From: Paragordius varius
Taxonomy: Eukaryota > Nematomorpha
Direction of reading: 5' to 3'
Length of the DNA: 64,000 nt
Assembly: GCA_964247055.1 (NCBI GenBank)
Contig: OZ176060.1
Coordinates: 496,001 to 560,000 of the forward strand
Shown: piece after piece, positions 1 to 11,451 of the stretch
How positions within the stretch are numbered: position 1 is the stretch's first letter
Layout of the letters: each line of letters starts with the position of its first letter
The notes under the pieces: model-generated
The model's database searches: none
What the model was told of the DNA's origin: nothing
The model's input: only the letters and a program-made list of their open reading frames with translations
Position numbers and translations under genes: made by a program

Positions 1-1373
1 TTTACAGAAAATTTATGAAGACATATGAGCTTATCAAAAGCTTAAAATATTATCCGTTACTAGGTAAAAATTAAGGTCTTTTTTATTAGCCGTTGAGGCC
101 TTTATGCCTAAAAATAGGCCATCATAAAACAATTATTTAGTCTTGAGGTATTTTTAAATAATCCATGAGATGATGGTTTTAAAAATGTCCAAATATTTGC
201 CCTATAAAGCAAAGAATTCAGCGCTTTTGAAAAACTTAAGAGGCCATACGACTTTAATTTATACATTTCTGTGGAATTTGTATGATATCATTCTTTCCTT
301 TAAAAAAGGACCACAAATGATTTACTTTTTATATCCCTTAATCCCAACTGTGTGAACAACGAAAATGTTAAAATAATTCCAATAATAGTTGAATACTAAC
401 TTTAATAAGGGACAGTTTAAATATGGTCATTTTAGAGTCAATATTTGAGCCTATGCAAAAACCCGTAAAAGAATAATAATTTAAGACATTCTTTTGATTA
501 AATATGTTTTTTTTCATGTCCCTTACCACTATTTATTGCAAATTATTAAGTTAATTATTGAAGAGAATATGCAACGCGAAGCGGCCAGCTAGTTAAAAAT
601 ATATTTCTACAGAAAATGTAGTATATTTGTATTCATTACTAAAAAGATATGGAAAATAAATGTGACGTATCTTATCTATCTTTGAATGTAAATTAAACAA
701 AAGTATATGTAATGATAGAATCATAATCATATTTGTCAACCACATACTAAATTTATATTTAATTATAGCAATAAAAGTACAGTTTATTTTTTAGAAGAGA
801 TAGGTTTATTAAAATGGGCATTTAATATTAAAAATTCATTTTACATGCCAAACTTTTACTTAGCGGAAAATCACAAAATAAAGATATCCCGATTAAAATA
901 TTTTTACTATCTTTCATGCTATCTTCTAAATGTTTTTTTTAAATATTCATGTTAAAAAAGAATTAACAGATTGTTTTCTCTGATAAATAAAAACAATCAT
1001 TAGAAATATTTGCATAAAATTCTACGTTATCAAAAATAAATATTTTATATTTTTTATGATAATTATAAAAATTAATCTAAATCACAAAACATAATCAATC
1101 CGTCGTTATTATTAATAAATAAAGTTTGGTAATTGTAAAAAGTATCACTATTTAGTAAGTTCGCGTTGAAAGTAAATCAAAATTAATATGTAATATTTAT
1201 TAGTTAAATAAATTATTTAAATTATTAATAAATAAAACCGTAATTATTTAAAAATATTTAATATAACCTTCAAAGGTAAATTATAATTATATATAAAATT
1301 TAAAAATATTAAATAATTATTTTATTTTAAAATGTTTTAAACCCAAAATTAAAAATAATTTAAATATTATGAA
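1..1373. other. Non-coding flank upstream of leader exon 1
   Basis: No gene is recognised. A 61-codon open frame at 170-355 has no family resemblance and is probably chance. From about 940 the sequence resembles 12590-13027: both carry a short CAGATTGTTT...AAACAATCATTAGA motif and lie just upstream of a leader exon, so this part may be shared promoter or 5' flank. The first 600 bp is slightly less AT-biased but unidentified. Confidence 0.5.
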
Positions 1374-1465
1374 ATGAAACAACAGACGATTATATCAACA
1401 GTTTTTTTTTAAATTGTCTGTTTTTTGTTTATTCGAAAAAATATTCAAATTTATTTGAAAAATGG
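1374..1465 (+). other. Leader exon of zinc-finger copy A (predicted)
   Basis: This is one of nine related elements of about 92 bp. It runs from ATGAAAC through CAGACGATT, a T-rich loop and AATTGTCTG to TTTGAAAAATGG, followed at once by GTATT, a plausible splice donor. The upstream ATG opens a short frame that stops within the exon. The last four bases, ATGG, give start codon plus one base; joined to the acceptor at 2305 they read M-D-F-G-D-S. The distance to exon 2 is 839 bp. The pairing with exon 2 is inferred from phase and from recurrence in copies B, C and E; no transcript was available. Confidence 0.65.
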
Positions 1466-2304
1466 GTATTCATATATTATCAAATACTTTCAATTAAATT
1501 TATTTATTATATCATATTTTATTTAATTATATATTTTTTGTAATAAAATGTAAAAATAATTTGTTAAAAAAAAATATATATATAAATCGTGAAAATTAAA
1601 TTCCTAATCTATTTAATGTTTTAACAAATACTCATCATAAAACATCAAGTTACCTAATCTTAATATTAATAAACGTTTTTATTAAAATAATTGGTAAAAA
1701 TATTAAATTGGGTATAATAAAATATTCTTTATCATTTTTAAAACAACTCCGCTTTTTTTGAGAAAAATATTAAATTATTTTTAAACTTTTAATTAATCTT
1801 CCATATAATAGTTGTTTCATTTGTGGGGTAAGTTGTCTTGATAAAAATAAATTTATTACTAATCCGCGACTTTCTGCAACCTTTTATTAATATTAGATAA
1901 TTTTTATTTTAAGTCAAAATTTTAGATTAAATCTAATACTGGTAAAATCCAAAAACGTACAGATATAAGGGAAAAAAATATCTAACAGCCATACTTTATA
2001 TTATAACACTAATGATTTACAAAATAGGGAATAGAGATGTAGATGAAAATATAATGAATTTAAGATATCACACATAATATTATAGTTTATGTTAAAAAGT
2101 ATTAGTTTTATAAACTATGATTATTTTATGTTTTTACACTTTGTCTGTATATTTTTAAACATTACTCTATGATTTATGTATGCATCATCATTTTATAGTA
2201 ACTTGTTATAATTTGATTGCAGATTCCTTTATTGTGTTGTTAGGATTTTTTGTTTCTTCATTGATAACTTGAGTTTTAAATTACATTTCTGAAAATTTTT
2301 TTAG

Positions 2305-3114
2305 ATTTCGGCGACTCGACTTACAAACTTTGGTGTGATCTCGATACTAAGCTTTATAAAGTAGAACTTAAAAATCAACAAGAACAGTATATTAATCCAT
2401 GTAAACCGGCATCTTTTATTGATTTATTGGAAAATGAAGATTTTACAAACGATGATTTACGGAGAATTTGGAACGCTTCTTTCCATAACCTTTGTTATTA
2501 AAGGGAACATAAAAACGAAAATGCTCTACAAAATAATAACTTAAATAATGAAAATAAAAATGATACCAAAACCAACAAAGATACCCTAGTTATTGATTTG
2601 GTAGGAGAACAGACAGAACTTTAGATCTTTCTCTGAAAAAATCACCAAAAAATGTAAAAGATATAAGCTCGGTATGTTCAAACATTGATGCCAGTAACAT
2701 AAGCTTGAATGATATTAACAAGCTATTTGATGAGAGTAACAAAACAAAACCTATTGGATCTTTAAACACTTCAAAAGTGGGTAATAATAATCGATGTATT
2801 CAATGTGATAAAATTTATAAGGATAAAAGCCATCTGGCCACACATGTTCGTTCTATTCATGAACAGGTTAAATATTTGTGCAAAATTTGTTCAAAAATAT
2901 TTTCTAACAAAGGCATTGCTAGGCACATTAAGTCGGTTCATGAGAAAATTAAACATGAATAGTCCGATTTGTAAAATTAATTTTTCTCAAAAAGGCTATC
3001 TTGGAACACATATTCAAGCTGTTCACAGAAAAATTAAACATGAATGTCCGATTTGTAAAAAGGAAAATACAAAAAAAAAGCAGTCTCAGCCATATTAAAA
3101 ATGTACATAAATGA
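2305..3114 (+). pseudogene. C2H2 zinc-finger gene, exon 2, copy A (damaged)
   Basis: Predicted nuclear DNA-binding protein. After a TTTTTTTAG acceptor the frame reads D-F-G-D-S-T-Y-K-L-W-C-D-L-D, the conserved N-terminal domain, up to a stop after N-L-C-Y (near 2500). The next part shows N-K-D-T-L-V-I-D-L-V-G-E-Q-T, but the PLDLSL motif is broken by a small deletion near 2620. Fingers resume at 2791: C-I-Q-C...H...H, C-K-I-C...H...H, then a one-base insertion turns the third finger's start into a stop; the third and a broken fourth finger follow in another frame and the family's H-I-K-N-V-H ending is at 3114. At least four lesions make this a likely pseudogene, unless the assembly has indel errors. 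Paralogues B-E are the closest relatives seen. Confidence 0.8.
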
Positions 3115-3640
3115 ACACGTAATTCAACATATATGATAATTATAAAAAATAATGTTTAAATATCCATTTCTCAAATAAAAAATGTAGAGTTTCATATTAT
3201 TTTATGAAGAGGTTTTGCAAAAAGCATCGTTAAAGATATTTGGAATGCTTTTTGACCGGTCTGTTCTGGAGTTTTTTGTAGATTAAAAATATACAAATTC
3301 GAATATAAAAAAAGTTTAAATAATAGATCCTAATAGTTAATAACCATTTATATTTACACTTTTTGTATTTTCACCTCTTAACTTCTTTTATGCGACAACT
3401 TTTTTTCGTGTACTGCCATTATAAATAAAATTTATTTTTAGCTTTTCGAAATAGATTATGGAAAAACAGTACTTAATTTATAAATTAAATATTATTTGCC
3501 GATATTACATAAAATACTGTTTTTAAACGTTTTAGCTCGATTATTTAATGAAATTGCTTAAATATTTAAACACAGCTTTTTTCAAATGTATACCTTATAT
3601 ATTTTAAATAATATTAAATTTTTAACTTTTATACAAATAG
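3115..3640. other. 3' flank of copy A
   Basis: No gene is seen. The stretch near 3240-3290 (GACCGGTC...GGAGTTTT) recurs downstream of copies C, D and E and at about 51310, so it is probably a conserved 3' UTR or flank of the zinc-finger cassette. The rest is simple AT-rich sequence. Confidence 0.45.
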
Positions 3641-4706
3641 AGATTGATAAACTTAAAATTATAAAAATATAATTTTGTGTAAAATAGATGGCGTGCATTT
3701 ATCTTTTTATTTTACTATTTTCTTTAACAAATATAGAGAAACCACACTAGACAACATTTGTTTCTTGAGTTTATTTATAAACTATATAATATATTTTTAA
3801 AAATTTTATTTTAAAACTTAATTAGTTGTAAATAACTAAGGTTTGGTGAAATCGTTCACCTTTTTAATAGAATCATACTTTAATTTTTATTTCAATAAAC
3901 AAATATATTATCATAAAAATGGAATAATTCGGTTTTCATTAAATAAGTAAATAGCCTGCTTATAAGAATATTTCTGTAATTTTTGACTAATTATTTATGG
4001 TAATTTTTTATGCTTAGCAATATATAATAATTGGCCAAATTTTAAATTATACACTGTTTAAATTTGCAAACACATTCCAATTTTTTTTGTAAAAATGTAA
4101 GGACACCTTGATATCAACCTCCCACCATTTTTTTATAATCAAAATTAAAAAATTATCCATCACTTTAACGATCAATTGTATAATTTTCAGTTTTTTTATT
4201 ATATTTGATGGTTAACGTTTATATAATATAACCTTTTTTAAAATAATATAGGCATCAATAACGTAATAAAATGTTTTTCAGTGTAGTACAGTGGTTAAAT
4301 AACCTAAATATTATATTTCAATGTATGAAATATTGGTGAAACAATTAACTATATATTTAATAATTGTAATTAAATAATTTACATGATGATTTGTCTTTAT
4401 GTGGCGTTTTTTTACTTTTTTTACGTCATTGTTGTTTTTAGCCATGAAAAGTAAAAAGGAATGGTAAAATGTTAATAATTTTGAAGTGTTTTATTAAGAA
4501 AGAAGACAAAATTTTAACCTTCATTTTCGCAAAAGATATGTTTTAATTGAAACTTAAGCGATTAGATATAAATTAGTATCAATTTTTTATAAATTTCTAA
4601 TCATTTAGCTCCTCATGTACCAAATAAAAAATATGGATTTATAAAATTTTGATTTTTGTAACTTGTATGGAAATCAAACAATCTAACATTTATACGGAAA
4701 AATAAT
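3640..4706 (-). repeat. S block, inverted copy, outer part
   Basis: This segment is the reverse complement of about 48430-49450 and of 63080-64000. Shared landmarks are the CTCCTCATGTACCAAATAAA stretch at about 4611, the GGTGTCCTTACATTTTTAC-type stretch (here inverted near 4090) and a GGTTTGGTGAAAT end near 3840. No open reading frame is conserved between copies. It is interrupted at 4707 by the Harbinger element and resumes at 10884. Confidence 0.8.
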
Positions 4707-5134
4707 GGGTGGGGTGATAAAAATTTTTTTTTGACTTGACTTGCAAGTTTTTCAAGTCATGGCTTGCTTTCATGTGATAAAAAAAATTAAAGGGCACTTA
4801 AGTCAAGCAAGAAAACTTGAACAGGAGGTGATAAAAAATCATATGATTAAGAAAAACTTAAAGATATTGCAAGTGTGGTATAGGTAAGGTGACCAGATAT
4901 TTTGAAGGAAAAAGCGGGACAAATCTGAAAAGGGGGGTCCAACCAAAAAAATTTTATACAAAAAATTTATTGTAATATTTATTTATTTTTAACACAAATA
5001 CATTATAAATATAAAAAAATTTGTACCCTACAGGTTTTTGTACCTTATTCAATAAATTTACATTGCACGAACAAAGGGTGAAGTGATTGTAATATTCTAG
5101 AAAAATAAGACGAAATCATCACAAAGTGCGCTTG

Positions 5135-5790
5135 ATGCAAGAAGCGGCACAAAATTTTTTTTAACAATTTAGCGAATAATCTTAATCAAAACATTATTGG
5201 TAGATCAACGCTATCTAAACAGCTACTGATTTGTTACCCCTGGATGTGGAAAATATAGATGTTTAAATGCTTGGATATTGTAGAACTGTTGGCTAGTTCT
5301 TTTGCCAGCGATTGAAATATATATGAAAATGTGATCTCCTAGAATCCTATTTTTTATCACAGGACAAAGGTCAAAATTCCAAGTCACAAAATGTTAAAAT
5401 AATTTTTTACCATTACCTAACATAAAGCATCCAAAAAAGCAAGCATTGAATAGCTAGAATATAAAAATGTTTTATACAAACAGAAACGATTATTTGGAAG
5501 ACAAGACGGTGCACAATGACACTTTTTATGAAATCTCATTATTAAATAAATATATTGAATGAAAACTTATATTATGGACAACAGAAAAAAATACGTAGGA
5601 TAGAAATGGTTAAAATAATCATTGTTAAACAAATTATGTTCCATACAATAATATTTTAATTGTAGAATTTGCATTATCTTTACCTGAACCACTGCTATTG
5701 AACACGTACAGTAAATTAAGTAAGGACACGGAATCAAATTTAAATGTTGAATAAAAGCCATTTTATGTGTTCATAAATTTAACAATTAAG
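5135..5790 (+). pseudogene. Shrunken inverted copy of the hAT transposase
   Basis: The plus strand carries degraded matches to segments of the minus-strand gene in the same order: G-R-R-G-T-K-N...N-Q-N-I-I-G near 5140-5200, L-L-P-L-D-V-E-N near 5228, Y-F-L-S-Q-D-K near 5350, Y-L-E-D near 5490, a M-D-K-K-K-Y-like piece near 5575, and K-I-V-E-F-A-L-S-L-P near 5660. Large internal parts are gone and the rest is full of stops. The two copies face tail to tail, so the element has an internal inverted duplication, or was formed when two related copies joined. Confidence 0.8.
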
Positions 5791-5842
5791 TAATTTTGTT
5801 TATTTTTTAACATAAAAACTTTTATAAATATAAGAAAATATT

Positions 5843-7666
5843 TTATTCTTTGGTAAATTTTTTGTTTGAGTGAATGCGTTTTAGCAGATTGTCATCATTT
5901 TTTAAAATATGGTAGAAGTCTTCACAAGAATTTGTCAAATTATATTTGACAGATAAAATGGCCTTCAAAGTTTCAACATTTAAATTTGATTTTTCCGATG
6001 TCCACACCTGATTTACTGTGGAAAAAACGCGCTCAGTAGCACCGTTGGTTCCAGGTAAAGATAGTGCGAATTCCACAATTTTTAAAATAGTATTGTATGT
6101 AATATAGTTGGCTTCAAAATGATGAAATATTTCCAACCATTTCTTTTCTACTGTATATTTTTTTTTGTCCATAATTTAAGTTTTACATTATTAATATATC
6201 TTTTAACTAATGATACTTCAGAGAAAAGATCATTTTCTGAAAGATCACTTTTTGAGATTTTTTTGGAGCAGATATAATCAAATGATTTTTGAACATCGCA
6301 CCAATTAAATTCTGATTTTAATGTTATCCAATGAAAATGATCAATTTCATTGAATTGCGTCGTCCAGTCTTCCAAATAAACTTTACAGTTTGTATAAAAT
6401 TTTTTATATGGTACAGGATATCTTGGCGATTTATTAAGCCTTGTTTTTCTAAATTATTTATTGTATTGCGGATGGTTAATGGAGTAAAATTATTTTCTAA
6501 CCGTTCTTGACATTGGAATTTCAGGTTACTAACTTCATTGGCTACTTCGACTGCCGAAATTTTGTCACCTTCAATAAATTTAATAACATTTTGAAAGAGA
6601 GAAGCTTGATTATGTAAGAATTTTAACCATATTTTAGAAGAATCACTTTCAAAAAACTTTTTTTAAAGTTGTAGGACATTTGTCCTGTGATAAAAAATAG
6701 GATATTAAAGGATCGATCATACATTTATAAAATTCTTTCGCTGGCATAAAAGCTAAGCAACGAGTTTTACTATATCCAAGAAGCGTCTCAACACGCACCG
6801 TGTATATATAAAAATAGGAATATATTTTAACAACTACATTTTCCACATCTAAGGGTAACAAATCAGCAGCTGTTTGAATAGCGTTGTATATTATATGCGC
6901 TGCACACCCAACGCCAATAATGTTTTGATTGAGATAATCTGTTAATTTATGAAGAATATTTTTTGTTCCTCTTCTTCCTTTTCCACCAAAGTTCGTATTG
7001 GTGTTGTCAGCGCAATATGAGATAATTTTGTCTTTTAAATTATTTTTTTCTAGAATATGCATTATTGAAGTAAATATTATTTCAGAATTTTCACCGGGTA
7101 GGGAAATTAAATCTAAAATTTTAATTTTTACTCCGGTTTCTGAATCAAAATATCATATCAAAGTAGGAAATAATTTTGTTTCATGGTGATTTGAAGCATA
7201 GAGTCTAGGGAAAGAAATTAATTTTTAGCAAATCTTTTTGTATTTCAGAAAAAGCATATGGCGAAAAAACATTGCACACAATGGCTTCAGCCTTTGTACG
7301 GGCGCATGTAATTTTTTTTTGAATAACGTGCGAATAACCTGTGAGGTACAATCCATTGAACGAAATGAATGGCATGCGTGAAAGGAAAACACGCCCTCAG
7401 CAAGTGCTAAATTCTTTTCTTGCTCTCCAAAAGCGGTTTTTCGAAATAAATCGCTCATCTTGTGAGATGATGCCGTTATAATTAAACATTTTTGATGTTT
7501 CTGTGTATCAATATGCTTTGTAATGTCATGTTTGCCGCCATGTGCCAGGATGATTTCCCCATCGCATATAAAACATTTAACAGACGATTCATTCTTCGTT
7601 TTTTTTATTGAAAGGAAAATCTTTCATTAATTTATCATTGAATTTCCAGCCTCTTTTTGTGTTCAT
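5843..7666 (-). pseudogene. hAT transposase (broken)
   Basis: Likely start M-N-T-K-R-G-W-K-F at 7666, first in a group of consecutive pieces in different frames. A zinc-binding BED-like segment V-K-C-F-I-C-D...H...K-H-I-D-T-Q-K-H lies at about 7490-7585. Then come S-E-T-G-V (about 7130), S-Y-C-A-D-N-T-N-T-N-F-G-G with a catalytic Asp (about 7010), G-V-G-C-A-A-H-I-I-Y-N-A (about 6900), and the C-terminal dimerisation region L-S-L-P-G-T-N-G-A-T-E-R-V-F-S with the catalytic Glu (about 6030), ending at 5843. The order and motifs match hAT transposases of the Zaphod type. Several frameshifts separate the pieces, including one between the start and the zinc-binding segment, so it should not yield an active enzyme. 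Confidence 0.9.
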
Positions 7667-7681
7667 ATTTATAAACTACTA

Positions 7682-7853
7682 TCAGTATAATAAATGTTAT
7701 ATTACCTTAATTTCTGGAAAAAGCGTGTAAGGTATCGATTTGTAATATTAATTTGAATTTTTTATAATGTTGGCAAGTTTTAAAACTAAATATTAGTATA
7801 ATAAATGTTATATTACCTTAATTTTCCGGAAAAAGCGTGTAAGGTATCGATTT
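7682..7853. repeat. Two-copy direct repeat near the hAT 5' end
   Basis: A unit of about 60 bp containing AATAAATGTTATATTACCTT and AAAAAGCGTGTAAGGTATCG occurs at about 7682-7741 and 7792-7853, upstream of the transposase start. Within each unit ACCTTA and TAAGGT can pair. It could be a promoter or a transposase-binding region; this is inference. Confidence 0.7.
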
Positions 7854-8145
7854 ATGGTTTCAATTTGACTTTTAATCTAGTAACTTGGCTTTTTGATATT
7901 AATGACAGTAGTAGCAAAAAGGAAAGTGTATAATCATATGATATAAATTCGAATAAATATTTTTAATTTAAAAATAAAAAATTTTAATTTAAAATAAAAA
8001 AAAATTATTTGTATTAAAAAAAATTTTTTTTTATATAATCATGAAAAAGCGGGACATTTTATAAACGTAGCGGGAGGCGGGACAAAGTGTGAAAATGCGG
8101 GACTGTCCCGCCAAAAGCGGGACGTCTGGTCACCTTAGGTATAGG

Positions 8146-9256
8146 GCACACTTGACATATACAAAAACTTGGAAAAATATATTTTGGTAACTTTTTATGT
8201 ATATAATTTAGGTTTTATATGTAATTAGAACCTTTGATCTGTTTATCTCATAATTTTGGCTATTTTACATATTCAAAATGGTTGGATACAGAAGAAAATA
8301 AAATGTTTGGAAAAACTGTATAAAACTTTTTTAAATAGAAATTAAAGTATCCTGTTATAATTTCTGTGAACTCTTATAGTGAACATATGCAAAATCACAA
8401 GTTTGTTTTTAATTTATTTAATAGAAACTAATCCCAATCCGGGTTAAGTTTTTTAGTTTCATCAAAGTTTATCATGAGGATGCAGTAGACCCACGTCGCT
8501 AATGTTTATAGGAAACGTCTCATGCTACCTTTCACACCAGAATGCATCAATGACAGCCAATTGTTGTTTGGATATGGGTTGACTTATAGGCATAATTTTG
8601 TAAATATACTTGTATGTAATTAAATGATAATAAAGTCTTTTCAGCTATATGCTATATATTTTTATGAATGGTTCAGTTTTATGGTATTTAATAACATTCT
8701 TTAAAGCACAACATATATAAATTTTAGACGACTTTAACCGAAGTATATACTTATTTATCATGTTAAAAGATATATTATTCGTTTAATACTATTTTTTCGA
8801 GCATTTAAGTTTAATAAGTTTTGTGTTAACGTCTATTCATTTTTATGTTTCTTGAGTTTAATTAAAAATCAAGTTGGCATCGATTAAAATTTTTCAATTA
8901 TTAAATCAATTTTTCCTAGACTAGAAGCACTATCGATTTTATATTTTTAATAAAAATTTAATTTTGGCCAAAAATATTCAAAACTTTCCTTTTCGAGAAC
9001 GTGCTAATATGCCGCATTCGTATAAAATTTAATATCTTCTAAACTATAAATTCCACTTGTGATTTCGCTTCTATGATATACCGCATTTATATAATTACTC
9101 TGATTTTGCATATGCACCTAATTTTTTTATATTATTTATTCCTTATAGGTCAAAATCCATTTATCTATATATAAACTACAATTGTTACTACGATTCTTTA
9201 TTTTAAACTTGATATTAATGGTATGTAACAAAAAATGTTAACTTTATTTTATATTA
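8146..9256. other. Harbinger interior without a recognised gene
   Basis: This is AT-rich DNA between the nested hAT and the remnant near 9257. A less AT-biased patch at 8445-8600 has no family match I can name; it could be eroded coding sequence of the Harbinger accessory gene. Confidence 0.4.
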
Positions 9257-9431
9257 TAGGTACTCCGTGCCCCAATCACCTACAATTAAATAATATATCA
9301 AGAAGCAAGAAAATATCTCAAGACACGATAGCTAACATGCAATTTAAAGTTTGGAATTACATTATGAAGTGTTACTGCTTCAAAAAGAAGTTTTACCTCT
9401 AGAAAAATACAAACTTCAATAATTTTAATTC
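9257..9431 (+). pseudogene. Possible remnant of the Harbinger Myb-like accessory ORF
   Basis: After a TATTATAG acceptor-like site the plus strand has a richer patch whose last part reads L-E-L-H-Y-E-V-L-L-L-Q-K-E-V-L-P-L-E-K-Y-K-L-Q then stop, a short coiled-coil-like tail of the sort that ends the second protein of many PIF/Harbinger elements. An in-frame stop sits just before it, so at least one lesion is present. No Myb/SANT domain is visible; the call rests on position (opposite and tail to tail with the transposase) and the helical tail. Confidence 0.35.
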
Positions 9432-9470
9432 ATAGTATCAATTTATTTTATATTTATAATCAATGTGAAT

Positions 9471-10092
9471 TTATAATAAATTATATGCGTTTAATATATT
9501 CACTATATTATCTCGTTTTTGTCGCCCTGAGATTCTTTCGTCTCTCAGAGCACTATCACTATCCGCATTGTCTTCATCATCATTAATATTATTAGTACAA
9601 TCGATAAGCCATGTTATATAAAACGGCGCAACTTACAATAATATTAATTGCGGTATCACGGACTCTCATTTTATTATGCAATAATGGAAACCGGCGTTTG
9701 AGTTGACCAAATAGTCTTTCAATGACTACTCTCTCTTTGGTGTGGAATGCAATGAATTTAGTTTGTAATGAGCAATGTCACAGATTTTTCCCGCCACTTT
9801 AGATATGTTTTAGCTAAGGTGGATTGTTCTACACCAAAATCATTCACGGCCCAACTCTGAAACCCGGGGTCGCTAAACGGAGGAATATCTCCACACATAA
9901 TCTGGGTGAAAGTGCGCCACTACTTTTTTCATTAATATCATTAGGGAAAATTTGTGAAGTTATAAAATCGATGCTTTCATCATTACTTAACAAACGTTTC
10001 ATATGTTGCAGCTCTATTTTTTTGCGCTCCGATTTGTTTCTAAAATTGTTCATGTACATTTGTTTACTGTAATCAGATAACAAACACAACAT
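9471..10092 (-). pseudogene. PIF/Harbinger (HARBI1-like) transposase lacking its core
   Basis: The first 82 codons (10092-9844) read M-L-C-L-L-S-D-Y-S-K... to L-S-P-R-L-C-V-E-I-F-L-R-L-A-T-P-G-F-R, followed by a continuation to W-A-V-N-D-F-G-V-E-Q-S-T-L-A-K-T, the usual N-terminal helix-turn-helix region. The sequence then jumps near 9760 straight to A-F-H-T-K-E-R-V-V-I-E-R-L-F-G-Q-L-K-R-R-F-P, containing the final catalytic Glu, then C-A-V-L-Y-N and a D/E-rich tail with G-R-Q-K-R-D. The central part that normally carries the two catalytic Asp residues is absent, and a frameshift lies near the C-terminus. An internal deletion product, probably inactive. Confidence 0.9.
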
Positions 10093-10911
10093 AAATTATA
10101 ATAATGGAAGGATATTTTTAAAAATCTATAGTCTAAGGTTATATATATATTTTCAAAAAAAATTAACCTTAATTAATGAATCTACAGGATTAATAACGAC
10201 AAAATTGTTTAGGGTACGTCCTATTAAAGTAGATACGTTTTTTAACGTGCAACAATCTATATTAATATACAAATATTTTTACTTGATTTAGGTAAATTGT
10301 TTTTTATAGATATCACCTGTTATTCCGTGATTAATGAGTTAAATACAATATTATATATCGCCCCTCAATTATCCTAAACCTTTGGTTAGATTTTTTAAGT
10401 ACATTTGTTATTTCGTGAGACTGGTATTGCTTATTGAATAATTAAGATATATGCTATAATTATATATGTATTATTATAACTGTATTATGTTAAACTTGTT
10501 GTAAAATAATATAAGAGTGTTTGAAGGGCGAAAAATTTCATCATCTAAAAATCATAGGTACCGGGTTGTATTTTTAAAAAATCTTAATATTTATAATTTT
10601 AACATACCTGACTTTGAGTTTAACTTCAATAAATGCATATTGTATTGGTTGTTTATTTTTTTGTTGCCTAAATCAATAAATTTCGTTGTAAATTTTCAAA
10701 ATATTCCCCGCATAATTTGAATTGGGTGGTAAAAAAAAGTTACATTCATAAGCAAAAAACTTGACTTAAGTGTTTTTTTTATCACCGATCTTGAAGTGTA
10801 CACTTACTGGCTTAAGTAATCTTGCTCAACTTGCCACGCTTGGCTTACAAGTCAAGTGCGACTTTTTTATCACCCCACCCAATATTCAATATCATTTAAA
10901 TAGTTTTTACA

Positions 10912-11148
10912 TAGAGTAAATATTGAAAATATACGGATAAAATGTAAAAACATAAAACAACCATAATCTTTCAAACATTGATTTTTCCCCAATAAATTGT
11001 TTAGTTATAACTTATAAAATAGTGTGTTTTACTTCCTTATACCAAAAACGATAAAGATTCAAAATGTTTAAATTTAAAAAAGTATGTTTGTCTTGAAAAT
11101 AAATTTGTCTATATATGTTTACTATTTGCCCGTACAATTTTTACAATT
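10912..11148. mobile_element. Tc1/mariner-type MITE (family M1)
   Basis: Degraded member: left end AGAGTAAATATTGAAAATAT then ACGGATAAAATG; right end GCCCGTACAATTTTTAC. The same element is at 48208-48429 in the paralogous block, inverted, so it predates the block duplication. Confidence 0.65.
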
Positions 11149-11180
11149 AAAAAAGTACTAATTGTATCCCTATATATGTA

Positions 11181-11442
11181 CAGTAAAAACTAAAATTATA
11201 CGGACAAAACGTAATATAAACAAATTTTGATCACAAGACATAAGCTTCATTTTTGTAAATATAACTCTTCGTTTTAAATTGCATATTATAGAATTGATAT
11301 CTATATTGGTGACACAATTAATTATATATATAATTGTAATTATATAATTTGTATGGGAATAATTAATGTTTGAAAAAGTATGGTTTCTTTTGGAAAAAAT
11401 CTTTATATTTAACGTTTTGTCTGTGTAATTTCGGTTTTTTTG
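11181..11442. mobile_element. Tc1/mariner-type MITE (family M1)
   Basis: Left end CAGTAAAAACTAAAATTATA then CGGACAAAACG preceded by TA; right end is the degraded complement AACGTTTTGTCTGTGTAATT. No coding capacity. Counterpart of 47901-48164. Confidence 0.8.
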
Positions 11443-11451
11443 TATATGCAC

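Larger units (their letters stand above)
4885..8137 (-). mobile_element. hAT DNA transposon nested in Harbinger
   Basis: Ends are TAAGGTGACCAGA and its complement, flanked by a perfect 8-bp duplication GGTATAGG (4877-4884 and 8138-8145), the hAT signature. Just inside both ends are copies of a GCGGGAC motif, densest at the right end, as in the Zaphod-like hAT group whose ends read GGTGACCAGACGTCCCGC. The element contains a broken transposase gene on the minus strand and, at 5135-5790, a shrunken copy of the same gene in the opposite direction. It is younger than the Harbinger that it splits. Confidence 0.95.
4707..10880 (-). mobile_element. PIF/Harbinger DNA transposon (carries a nested hAT)
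   Basis: Terminal inverted repeats start GGGTGGGGTGATAAAAA at 4707 and end with the exact complement at 10880. Subterminal ACTTGAC and GTGATAAAAAA repeats occur on both sides. The 3-bp duplication AAT lies at 4704-4706 and 10881-10883. The paralogous S block near 48440-48460 shows the uninterrupted site, confirming both ends. Without the 3253-bp hAT and its 8-bp target copy the element is about 2.9 kb, normal for this superfamily. It holds a damaged HARBI1-like transposase at 9471-10092 (-) and a possible remnant of the accessory Myb-like protein near 9257-9431. It is probably non-autonomous because the transposase core is missing. Confidence 0.93.

Noticed and set aside
1374-1465. Leader elements as transcription terminators because of stem plus T-run
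   Set aside because: The T-run lies in the loop, not after the stem, and the element ends in a start codon and splice donor; a bacterial-type terminator makes no sense here.
10517-10720. 67-codon open frame in the Harbinger as its second gene
   Set aside because: No Myb/SANT or coiled-coil pattern; strongly AT-biased low-complexity reading, probably chance.
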